Shown here piece after piece: positions 17,531 to 25,079 of a stretch of DNA of 64,000 nt. The translations under genes and the position numbers were made by a program. How positions within the stretch are numbered: position 1 is the first letter of the stretch; each line of letters starts with the position of its first letter. The stretch is taken from the NCBI RefSeq assembly GCF_014873765.1, contig NZ_JADBGG010000001.1, forward strand, positions 186,001 through 250,000. The letters are read 5' to 3'. A model generated the notes under the pieces. It had not been told where the DNA came from. It saw only the letters and a list, made by a program, of their open reading frames with translations, and made no database searches. This stretch comes from Desulfomicrobium macestii. GTDB lineage: Bacteria > Desulfobacterota > Desulfovibrionia > Desulfovibrionales > Desulfomicrobiaceae.

Positions 17531-18568
17531 TCAGGCGTTTTTCAATGATCCGCCGAAAAATTCCCTCACAGAACTGAAATTGCAGATGATTGCGTCCCAC
17601 ATGCGCAGAGCGTCTTCTCTGGCCTCGATTCGGCAGGACATTTTGATCTGTATGTGCGGTTTTTGCGGGTCCCCGCCTGCGCCTTCATACTCCCAGCAGG
17701 CCGTTAGCCTGGGGACATCGGGACAGTCCTTGTCCTTGGGTTGGAGGATGTAAATCTCCTCCAAGCCTTTCAATCCGGCCAGGACGTTTTCTCGTGAGCG
17801 CAGAATTTTCAGTTCGATCCGGTACTTGCTGGTCACCGGTTTGACGGCTTCAGTGATGCGGGGCGGGTCACAGGGATGAGCGAAAAGATGGGCGTCAAAG
17901 CGAAGGCGAATCCTGTGCAATGATTCGGACGGCGGACGTTCCAGGCTCATGCCGGCTTGTTCGCTCCATGTTTTCAAGCCTTCGACTCTCCCTGCGGAGA
18001 AAAAAAAGCCGGTTGGCGAAACAATCTCGTTGCCGTGATGATACTTTCTGAAAAGGTTCAGGATCGGCCCGTTTACGGTGAGGCATGGTCCGCACGTGTC
18101 GAAGGGCCGGTTTTCTGTCAGACACAGGATAACTTCCGGCATGCCTATATAGACTTCAAGGTTGTGATCGGCCCTGCTGCCGTTGCAACAGCGCAACATG
18201 GACGGAAATCCGAAGAGGTCGCTGACATCCGTTTCGTCCCATCTCTCACGGACAGACAGCCCCTTGATTTCGTTTGCCATGCCTGCTTTCGTCCCGAGCG
18301 ATTCCTTGAGCGCGTCCAGGTTGCGCTTATTTAGTCCGGGTTTCCAGGGAATCTCCTCGACGGCTATGCCGTTGACTTTAAACCAAGTCGCGGAAAGCTC
18401 CATGCTTTCGTGTACGGGTAATACGAACCGTCCCACTGGGCGCAAGATCACGGGGCAAGGCGGGAGTTTCGCATCGGGGGCGACAGTGTCGGTAACCATG
18501 AAATGGAACCCTCCCAAAAAAAGATTGGCAAGCAGGATCTGCAAAGATGTCACTGCAAAACCGGACAA
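17531..18568 (-). CDS. Tli4-like putative T6SS immunity protein
   Basis: A 345-residue protein with an N-terminal hydrophobic leader, hence probably exported. Two stretches recall the Tli4 immunity family, which protects against Tle4-type phospholipase effectors. One is VGRFVLPVHESMELSATWFKVNG (about residues 46-68), the GRYxxDxPxxxxxS-type opening. The other is the C-terminal REDALRMWDAIICNF, the closing ALxxWDxIxxxxR pattern. The match is from memory and not computed. The gene is visibly AT-richer than its neighbours, stands alone, and has no effector, VgrG or T6SS gene nearby, which fits an acquired orphan immunity gene. It may equally be an uncharacterised periplasmic protein. Confidence 0.5.
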   Translation of the reverse strand: MSGFAVTSLQILLANLFLGGFHFMVTDTVAPDAKLPPCPVILRPVGRFVLPVHESMELSATWFKVNGIAVEEIPWKPGLNKRNLDALKESLGTKAGMANEIKGLSVRERWDETDVSDLFGFPSMLRCCNGSRADHNLEVYIGMPEVILCLTENRPFDTCGPCLTVNGPILNLFRKYHHGNEIVSPTGFFFSAGRVEGLKTWSEQAGMSLERPPSESLHRIRLRFDAHLFAHPCDPPRITEAVKPVTSKYRIELKILRSRENVLAGLKGLEEIYILQPKDKDCPDVPRLTACWEYEGAGGDPQKPHIQIKMSCRIEAREDALRMWDAIICNFSSVREFFGGSLKNA

Positions 18569-18676
18569 TGTGAATTTTGTCCCGATTTTAAGGTAAAATC
18601 AATCTTTGTAATGGTAGGATTTTCTGTATTCTGCCGTTAGCGACGCACTTTCGGCATACCGAAAAGGTACTTCCGC

Positions 18677-19027
18677 CTAGAAATTGAAGACTTTCGCTTC
18701 CGCGGCCAAGTCGATCAGGTGTGGTCCCCCGTCCAGAGCCATGTTGGCGTAGAACCGCGCTTCGTCCACGCCCCTGTTTCTCGCGCACGGCGTGCAGATT
18801 CCGATTTCGATTTCCTCTTCGACAAGATAGGGCAGATAGTCTCCCGGACAGTCGCCGGTCAGGGTCTTCTGGCCCGTGTCCCTGGACATGTCCGCCCAGA
18901 GCACTCCTCCGTCGATGAAGAACAGGTTGACATGGTGCCCTTTGGAGTGGGCGATGCGAGCGAACTGAAAACAGCGGGTCGCCGCCTCGTTATCGTCCTT
19001 GCCGAGAATAAACAGGAATTTGGCCAT
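18677..19027 (-). CDS. DsrE-family protein
   Basis: A 116-residue single-domain protein of the DsrE/DsrF fold. It begins MAKFLFILGKDDNEAATRCFQFARIA and has the classical layout of a GxDD-type opening, a buried strand (HHVNLFFIDGGV) and a cysteine in IGICTPCARNRG (about residue 80), the place where some relatives carry a persulfide. DsrE-type proteins act in sulfur relay or oligomeric scaffolding. It is not next to dsrAB here, so a role in dissimilatory sulfite reduction cannot be assumed. It is divergent from rtcB. Confidence 0.85.
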   Translation of the reverse strand: MAKFLFILGKDDNEAATRCFQFARIAHSKGHHVNLFFIDGGVLWADMSRDTGQKTLTGDCPGDYLPYLVEEEIEIGICTPCARNRGVDEARFYANMALDGGPHLIDLAAEAKVFNF

Positions 19028-19186
19028 TTCATCCTCCCGTGTTACGAATGCGCTTCACTAGAATGCTTCATTCGTAAAATCAATGCATTCTGAGAAGGAC
19101 CTCTTGGAAAATATACGCGAATACGTGCGTTGTTCTGTATCTTGGCCGCGCTCGGTCAATATTCCAGCTTTCCCTCTCTTGGAGAA

Positions 19187-20611
19187 ATGTCAAAAAACGG
19201 ATACGTGAATTTCATGTCCATGAACAGCCACAATACGGAAAAAAAGCTGCCGTTTCGTCCGGTAGCCCTCGGCATTCCTGAGCGTCTTATGCCCGTGGTC
19301 CTCGATTGCGCGCGGCAACTGGAAGGGGAGGGGGTACGCGGCAAGGCCCTGCGCCGTCTTTTCGTCCGCCTGGCGCAGGATCCGAAGTCGTTCGCGGACC
19401 ATCCGGTCCTGGGCGGCCTGGCCGGGATGCTTGGCGGCGAGTCGTCGCCGGGCGCGGCCTTTTCCGTGACGGAGGTTCCCTGGCGGGCCTGGGGCGAGGA
19501 TCTCGACCCCAAGGCGGTGCAGCAGCTTCGTGACGGATGCGGCTTGCCGGTGGCCGTGAGCGGGGCGCTCATGCCCGACGCCCATGTCGGTTACGGCCTG
19601 CCCATTGGCGGCGTGCTGGCCGTGACGGAAGCGGTCATCCCCTACGGCGTCGGCATGGACATCGCCTGCCGGATGAAGATGAGCGTTTTTGCGGTTTCCC
19701 CGGATCTGGTCGATACGAACGGCGACGAGCTGGCGCGGGCCATCGAGCAGGAAACCTGCTTCGGGGTCGGCGGTCAGTTCAAGGTCCGCAAGGATCATGC
19801 GGTCATGCACGAGGACTGGGGCTTTTCCCCCGTGCCGCGGCGGATGCACGACACGGCCTGGGCCCAGCTCGGGACCAGCGGCTCGGGCAATCATTTCGTC
19901 GAATGGGGCGTACTGGATGTGCCCAGGGCCATGCCGGGCCTGCCCGAGGGCACGTATCTGGCACTCATGTCCCACAGCGGCAGTCGCGGCACCGGCGGGG
20001 AAGTGGCCAAGTACTACAGCGCGCTGGCCAGACGCCTGCATCCGGAGTTGCCGCGCGCCCTTGGGCATCTGGCCTGGCTGGGGCTGGATACGGACGAAGG
20101 GCGGGAATACTGGGCCGCCATGGAGCTCATGGGTCGGTACAGCGCGGCCAACCATGCTCTCATCCATGCCGCCGTGGCCGGGCGTCTTGGTCTGACGCCG
20201 CTTTTCGGCATCGAGAATCATCACAATTTCGCCTGGCGGGAGATTCACGACGGGCGTGAGGTCATCGTGCACCGCAAGGGCGCGACCCCGGCCGGGCGGG
20301 ATGTTTTCGGAATCATTCCCGGAACCATGGTCGATCCGGCCGTTGTGGTCGAGGGGCTGGGCAACCCGATGTCCCTGTGCTCGGCGGCCCACGGTGCGGG
20401 CCGGGTCATGAGCCGCAAGGAGGCCCTTGCGCGCTTTCGCAGGTCCGATCTGGAGCATGTCCTCAAGGAGCGGAGGGTGCGGCTCCTGTCGGGCGGGCTC
20501 GACGAGGTGCCCATGGCCTACAAGGACATACGGGAAGTCATGGCCGCGCAGGCCGATCTGGTGCGTATTCGCGGAACTTTTTTACCGCGCATCGTGAAAA
20601 TGGCGAAATAA
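19187..20611 (+). CDS. rtcB: RtcB-family RNA ligase
   Basis: About 474 residues; RtcB joins 2',3'-cyclic-phosphate and 5'-OH RNA ends using GTP and Mn2+. Metal and guanylylation motifs are present: PDAHVGYGLPIGGV (about 124), GVGMDIACRMK (about 147), GTSGSGNHFVEW (about 228), HSGSRGTG (about 258), ENHHNFAWRE (about 344) and SAAHGAGRVMSR (about 405). The DIACR segment replaces the usual DIGCG, marking a variant subgroup. The start at 19187 is preceded very closely by GGAG; internal ATGs at 19214 and 19220 are alternatives. No rtcA is adjacent. It lies 10 bases upstream of the aspartokinase gene. Confidence 0.93.
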   Translation: MSKNGYVNFMSMNSHNTEKKLPFRPVALGIPERLMPVVLDCARQLEGEGVRGKALRRLFVRLAQDPKSFADHPVLGGLAGMLGGESSPGAAFSVTEVPWRAWGEDLDPKAVQQLRDGCGLPVAVSGALMPDAHVGYGLPIGGVLAVTEAVIPYGVGMDIACRMKMSVFAVSPDLVDTNGDELARAIEQETCFGVGGQFKVRKDHAVMHEDWGFSPVPRRMHDTAWAQLGTSGSGNHFVEWGVLDVPRAMPGLPEGTYLALMSHSGSRGTGGEVAKYYSALARRLHPELPRALGHLAWLGLDTDEGREYWAAMELMGRYSAANHALIHAAVAGRLGLTPLFGIENHHNFAWREIHDGREVIVHRKGATPAGRDVFGIIPGTMVDPAVVVEGLGNPMSLCSAAHGAGRVMSRKEALARFRRSDLEHVLKERRVRLLSGGLDEVPMAYKDIREVMAAQADLVRIRGTFLPRIVKMAK

Positions 20612-20621
20612 GGAGAAAAGC

Positions 20622-21719
20622 ATGGCCCTTGTCGTTCAGAAATACGGAGGCAGCAGCGTGGCCACCCCGGACAAGATCCGGGATCTGGCGCGGCGCATCG
20701 TGGCCAGGCACGAGAGCGGCGACAAGGTGGTCGTTGTGGTATCGGCCATGGGCAAGAGCACCGACGCGCTGGTCGGTCAGGCCCGGGAGCTGGCCCAAAA
20801 CCCCGACCCGCGCGAAATGGACATGCTCGTCTCGGCCGGGGAACGCATCTCCATCGCCATGATGAGCATTGCCATAAACGGCATCAGGCCTGGCCTTGCA
20901 GTGTCTTTCACCGGTTCGCAGATCGGGCTGATCACCGACTGCAATCACGGGGACGCCAGGGTTCTGGAGATAAAGGGCGATCGTCTGCGCGAGGCTCTGG
21001 ATCAGGGCCGCGTGGTTGTCGTGGCCGGATTTCAGGGCGTGTCCACGGCCAGGGAGATCACCACCCTTGGCCGGGGCGGCTCGGACACCACGGCCGTGGC
21101 GGTGGCGGCGGCCCTTTCGGCCGACGTGTGCGAGATATATTCGGATGTGGACGGGGTCTACACTTCGGACCCGCGTCTTGCGCCCTCGGCCCGTCGTCTG
21201 GACACCGTGGACTACGAGACCATGCTTGAGATGTCCGCCGCCGGGGCCAAGGTCCTGAAGGACGACGCCGTGGAGTATGCCCGTCGTCTGGGGGTGCGCA
21301 TCGCCGCCGGGTCCAGCAGTTCCGGGCTCATCGGCACCATCGTTTCCAACGGGAACCTGAACCGCGATACCCTGCAGGCCATGGTCTATCATGACCGCCT
21401 GCGCTGGATCGCCTGTGAAGCGGGCGTGCCCCTGCCTCCGGACTGCCGGTTGTGTCAGTCCGTGGAGGGTCTGCGTGTCGTCATCGTGGACGAAAAACAT
21501 GCCGGAGCCCTGGAAGGGGTCCCGTGCGTGAGCCTGTCACTCATCGGTTCGCGGGTGGCGGCGCAGCGCGACCGTGTCAGCGCGGTGCTGGCGCGTCTGG
21601 AAGAGTCCGGGAACCGCGTGCTGGCCATCAGCAGCACGGCCACTAAGTATGAGATTTTTCTGGAAGACGCGGTGCCGCAGCCCGTGGTGGCCGCGATCCA
21701 CGACATGCTTTTCGCGTAG
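20622..21719 (+). CDS. lysC: Aspartate kinase with shortened regulatory region
   Basis: A 365-residue aspartokinase, which makes aspartyl-4-phosphate for lysine, threonine, methionine and diaminopimelate. The kinase domain is complete: VVQKYGGSSVA (4-14), FTGSQIGLITD (about 97), TLGRGGSDTTAVA (about 147) and SDVDGVYTSDPR (about 172). The C-terminal part is only about 120 residues. The first ACT domain lacks the usual DxPGxAxxIF-type core and is reduced to a stretch around CRLCQSVEGLRVVIVDEKHAG, while the second (VSLSLIGSRVAAQRDRV...ISSTATKYEIFLED) is recognisable. Standard enzymes are about 400-410 residues. It may respond differently to lysine/threonine feedback. Confidence 0.92.
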   Translation: MALVVQKYGGSSVATPDKIRDLARRIVARHESGDKVVVVVSAMGKSTDALVGQARELAQNPDPREMDMLVSAGERISIAMMSIAINGIRPGLAVSFTGSQIGLITDCNHGDARVLEIKGDRLREALDQGRVVVVAGFQGVSTAREITTLGRGGSDTTAVAVAAALSADVCEIYSDVDGVYTSDPRLAPSARRLDTVDYETMLEMSAAGAKVLKDDAVEYARRLGVRIAAGSSSSGLIGTIVSNGNLNRDTLQAMVYHDRLRWIACEAGVPLPPDCRLCQSVEGLRVVIVDEKHAGALEGVPCVSLSLIGSRVAAQRDRVSAVLARLEESGNRVLAISSTATKYEIFLEDAVPQPVVAAIHDMLFA

Positions 21720-21739
21720 AGCGCGGCGATGGGCGATGA

Positions 21740-21773
21740 AACCCCCGTGTCTGGAGACGGCGCGGGGGTTTTC
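21740..21773. terminator. Terminator between lysC and USP genes
   Basis: Inverted repeat AACCCCCG/CGGGGGTT (21740-21747 with 21763-21770) followed by TTTT on the plus strand, and preceded by AAA that reads as UUU on the minus strand. It can serve both convergent genes. Confidence 0.8.
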
Positions 21774-21779
21774 TGGTTC

Positions 21780-22646
21780 CTAGTGGCAGATCCACAAGGT
21801 CGTGGATTCGAGTTGTTTGAGCAGGTTCATGCTGACCGAACCCAGAAGGTGCAGGGTTCTGCTTTCTCCCCGACCCGTGCGCCCCGTGGCCAGGACTCCG
21901 TATCCGCCTTCCCGGGCCACGCTCAGGATGGTGTCCGTGATGCTGGTGCATTTTACAATCTTCTGATGAATGCGGCGTCCGGCAACGCCGTTTTCTTCGA
22001 GCATGCGCCGGGCCTGGGCCAAGGCGTCCTCCGGGACTGCCGGGGATGAGCCGCAGGCCACGTGCAGCAAGGTGATCTCGTGTTCGGGGGCGTTGGCGAG
22101 CATGAAGCCGACATGGTCGGCGCAGCGCAGGCTGGCGGGAGAGCCGTCGGTGCAGAGCAGCACGCTTGGAGCGGGTTTTTCGTCACTGCGACAGATCCAC
22201 AGGGGGATTTCCATGGGCGTAGTGAATATCTGTTTGCTCACGCTTTCGTCGATAAGCTCTTCCAGGCGGGACAAGCCCCTGCGGCCCAGTGCGATGGCGT
22301 CATAGATGCCGGCGATGCCTTCCTGAATGATGTCCTTGGCCGTGCCGAGCTGTTTGAAGGTGATTTTCTTGTGGATGTTGGCCCGGGGGAAATGCTTGTT
22401 CACAAGCAGTTCTTCGGCCCTGTCGAGGGCAGTCTGGGCCAGGCTTTTGGTCTGGGTTTCCCTGCGGCTCAGGTTCCCGTAATCCTGGATTATCTCCGCC
22501 TCGGTCAGCCCTGCCTTGGGATTCGGGGCGACGTAGAGGAGGGTCAACTGCGGGTATTCGGCGGTGGCAAAGAAGCCGGCAACGAATCGTACGGCCTGCA
22601 AGGAGCTGAAGTCATCACTTACGGTCAACAGAATATGTCTGTCCAT
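21780..22646 (-). CDS. Tandem-domain universal stress protein
   Basis: A 288-residue protein made of two UspA domains. The first (1-150) opens RHILLTVSDDFSS and ends with the nucleotide-loop-like ALGRRGLSRLEELIDESVSKQI. The second (about 158-288) opens SVLLCTDGSPAS and ends ATGRTGRGESRTLHLLGSVSMNLL, a good GxxGx9GS ATP-binding pattern. The second domain is therefore likely to bind ATP and the first less clearly so. USPs modulate survival under stress by unknown direct targets. It stands alone on the minus strand, convergent with lysC. Confidence 0.92.
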   Translation of the reverse strand: MDRHILLTVSDDFSSLQAVRFVAGFFATAEYPQLTLLYVAPNPKAGLTEAEIIQDYGNLSRRETQTKSLAQTALDRAEELLVNKHFPRANIHKKITFKQLGTAKDIIQEGIAGIYDAIALGRRGLSRLEELIDESVSKQIFTTPMEIPLWICRSDEKPAPSVLLCTDGSPASLRCADHVGFMLANAPEHEITLLHVACGSSPAVPEDALAQARRMLEENGVAGRRIHQKIVKCTSITDTILSVAREGGYGVLATGRTGRGESRTLHLLGSVSMNLLKQLESTTLWICH

Positions 22647-22732
22647 GTGGCTATCCTCGTGCGGTGGGTTTCAATATGTTGTGATGTAGAGCAAAGCACG
22701 GGGGCTTGCAATCGCGGGAGACTTTATTCGCT

Positions 22733-24844
22733 TCATTCCTGTGACGCTGCCTCGATTTGAACGACCGTCGTCTCGTTGTCCGTGACGCTGAAAGGAGTCA
22801 GCCGGACCGTAACGCCGCTGTCCTCGCGCCTGGGTTCAAGCAGAATGTAGTCTCCGGGTTGCATGGCGCAGGTCAGGCCGTCCCGGGTTTTTTCCCAGGG
22901 CAGGTCATCGAGGGTGCGCAGGAAGCCTTCATCGATTCCGGCTACGCCGAAATCCTGCAAGGGGCGCAAGTCCTTGCCTCCCGTGACGTGCAGCGCGCCA
23001 CGGGCCGGCACGGCGGCTTGCATCTCCCAGAATTGCCAATTCACGCCGTCAAAATACTCCACGCCCTTGAAATCAACAGCGCAGCGGGCTGGAACGCCCA
23101 TGGTGCGCAAGGCTGCCGCGGCCAGCACCGCCTTGTCCGAAGTCGAGGAACAAAAACCGCCTGCAAGGGTTTGACCTGGGGTCAGGGGCGGGCCAAACAG
23201 GGTTGCCGGCAGGATGGGCAGGCCGTCGATGCGGGACCGGATGGCCTGCATCTTTTTTTCGAGGGGCAGGCCAATGTACTTTTCGAGCCACGGAAGCAAC
23301 TGGGCGCGCCATGGTGACCATGGTTCAAGATGAAGCCTGGGGGAGAGCACGAAGCGGGTGAAGATCTCATCGTCATAGGAGAGACTGGCCTTGGCCGAAG
23401 CCTCCCTGGCAAAGGTCGCAAGCTCGATGTCGCGGGGCAGGCTGCCGGGTTCGGCTTGCAGCAGGTCCTTGTCGTCGAGGCCGGTCAGCACGGGCACGAG
23501 CCAGGGCGTGGATGGACCGGCGGGCTGATCCAGAAGGCGCAGCCAGTGCGGGGTGCTTTCTCCCGCCAGGGCCAGACGTTCGCGCAGCGGCGCTGGCAGG
23601 TCGCGCAGAAATGGCTCCCAGCGCTGCTCGCGCTCCTTGCGCAGGCGTTTGAGCCTTGTGCTTGTCGAGATATTGAAAGCGCTTTCAGCGGGGCCGGGAT
23701 GGGAAAAGCGGATGGATTCGGGGAGTGCGCGGGGAGCGTCGGCCTGGAGCCGAACCCGCGTTTCGTCCATGTCCCGGGTGTCGAGCAGGGTCCAGGCGAG
23801 ACCGCCGTCGGCGACGCAGGAAACGAAGAAGATCCCGGGGCCGAGGACGACCCTGGCCATGCCGTCGTCGTTGGTGACGGCCTTGGTCACGGGTCTGAGG
23901 CCGCCCAGGGAATAGACGCAGAAGAACACGTCGCGGCCCGCATCGGGCTGGTCGTCGGCCAGGCGCACGCTGACCTGGACCGGGGTGCCCCGCGTGTAGG
24001 CGGAGGTATTGTCGACGAGGGCGAAGCCGGTACCCATGCGGTACACCGCCGGGTCCTGGGGCTGGCCAAAGACATACGCCACGACCTTGGCCATGCGCGG
24101 CGCCTCGGCCGCGAACCAGGTCTGGTTCAGGGTGGAAAACTCAGTCCCGCTTTCCAGGAATTTCCAGCCGTCCCTGGTCCAGGCTTCGACCCAGGCATGG
24201 TTGCCGTCGGTGTGCTGCCACCACGGAACCATAGCCTGGCGCACCGGCAGGCCCACGGCGCGGGCCGCTGCCAGAAAGAGGATGTTCGTTTCCTCGCAGC
24301 GCCCATATCCGGCGTCGAGGATGGACATCACTCCCAGGTCGCGGCGGGAGGTGGGGCGGTATTGGGCCTTTTGCGCGCACCATTTGCCAACGCGCGCAAG
24401 CGCTTCCTCCATGCTCCCGGCCGTGGCGCACAGCGGGGCCAGTTCGGCGAAGAGCATGGCCCGATGAGGCTGGAAGGGCTCCTGGCTGGCGCGGTGCGGC
24501 AGGACGTAGTGCAGGAAGGTGTCCCAGGGAACTGTCTTGCCCCAGGGCATGGCATCTCGCGCCAGGAATGCATAGTCCAGGTTTTCGCTCAGCGCGCGGG
24601 CGTCCATGGACAGCCTGTCGGCCGGGGGTAGGTTATCCAGCAGAAAGCGCGCGGCCAGGGATTTTTCCGGATCTTCAAGGTACATGTTCTCGAAGGCTTT
24701 CAGTTCGTCCGCGTTGGGGTTGGCGGCGTCCGGGATGGAGAACGAGGTCGAGAGGCCCGGTGCCGGTTGGCGTCCGGCGCAGCCTCCGAGAATGACGAGC
24801 AGAACGAGGAGCTTGACGAGGGTGGGGAGCTGTAAGGTGTTCAT
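22733..24844 (-). CDS. Transglutaminase-like domain lipoprotein
   Basis: A 703-residue protein whose signal peptide ends in ILGGC (C22), a clear lipobox. A transglutaminase-like fold lies at about residues 190-240: DAGYGRCEETNILFLAAARAVGLPVR supplies the catalytic Cys and DGNHAWVEAW the His. A middle region (about 265-345) looks like a beta-sandwich. Near residue 575 a second region (GGFCSSTSDKAVLAAAALRTMGVPARCAV) resembles another transglutaminase Cys helix but lacks a following HAWxE, so it is probably a degenerate second copy. It probably acts on peptides at the envelope. The start at ATG 24844 is preferred over the TTG three codons earlier. Confidence 0.85.
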   Translation of the reverse strand: MNTLQLPTLVKLLVLLVILGGCAGRQPAPGLSTSFSIPDAANPNADELKAFENMYLEDPEKSLAARFLLDNLPPADRLSMDARALSENLDYAFLARDAMPWGKTVPWDTFLHYVLPHRASQEPFQPHRAMLFAELAPLCATAGSMEEALARVGKWCAQKAQYRPTSRRDLGVMSILDAGYGRCEETNILFLAAARAVGLPVRQAMVPWWQHTDGNHAWVEAWTRDGWKFLESGTEFSTLNQTWFAAEAPRMAKVVAYVFGQPQDPAVYRMGTGFALVDNTSAYTRGTPVQVSVRLADDQPDAGRDVFFCVYSLGGLRPVTKAVTNDDGMARVVLGPGIFFVSCVADGGLAWTLLDTRDMDETRVRLQADAPRALPESIRFSHPGPAESAFNISTSTRLKRLRKEREQRWEPFLRDLPAPLRERLALAGESTPHWLRLLDQPAGPSTPWLVPVLTGLDDKDLLQAEPGSLPRDIELATFAREASAKASLSYDDEIFTRFVLSPRLHLEPWSPWRAQLLPWLEKYIGLPLEKKMQAIRSRIDGLPILPATLFGPPLTPGQTLAGGFCSSTSDKAVLAAAALRTMGVPARCAVDFKGVEYFDGVNWQFWEMQAAVPARGALHVTGGKDLRPLQDFGVAGIDEGFLRTLDDLPWEKTRDGLTCAMQPGDYILLEPRREDSGVTVRLTPFSVTDNETTVVQIEAASQE

Positions 24845-25079
24845 GGAGGACAATGTAGCGGTGGAACCAAGACGCTGTCCAGAACGGGCTTGCGGTCTTG
24901 GACCGGTATTTTTGTACGGACGGCGATGCTTCGAGGAGGGAGAAACGGCCTCCGGGAAGGTTCCCGAAGGTCACGATTTTTTCCGGGCAAATCCTGGTGG
25001 ACTCGTCTGGTCTCGGCAGATAAACAAAGGCGTTTCAAGAGGTTTGATCCCCATTTCTCTAGCATTCTGGAAGCTGCCC

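Noticed and set aside
19040-19095. Repeated GAATGC/CATTCG pieces between the DsrE and rtcB genes as an operator
   Set aside because: The repeats are short and imperfect (CGAATG...CATTCG with an 18-base gap) and no regulator with such a site is evident.
24606-25079. Long in-frame N-terminal extension of murJ overlapping the transglutaminase gene
   Set aside because: The extra residues run antisense to another gene and show no MurJ similarity; the TTG at 25080 has a good ribosome site and gives normal length.
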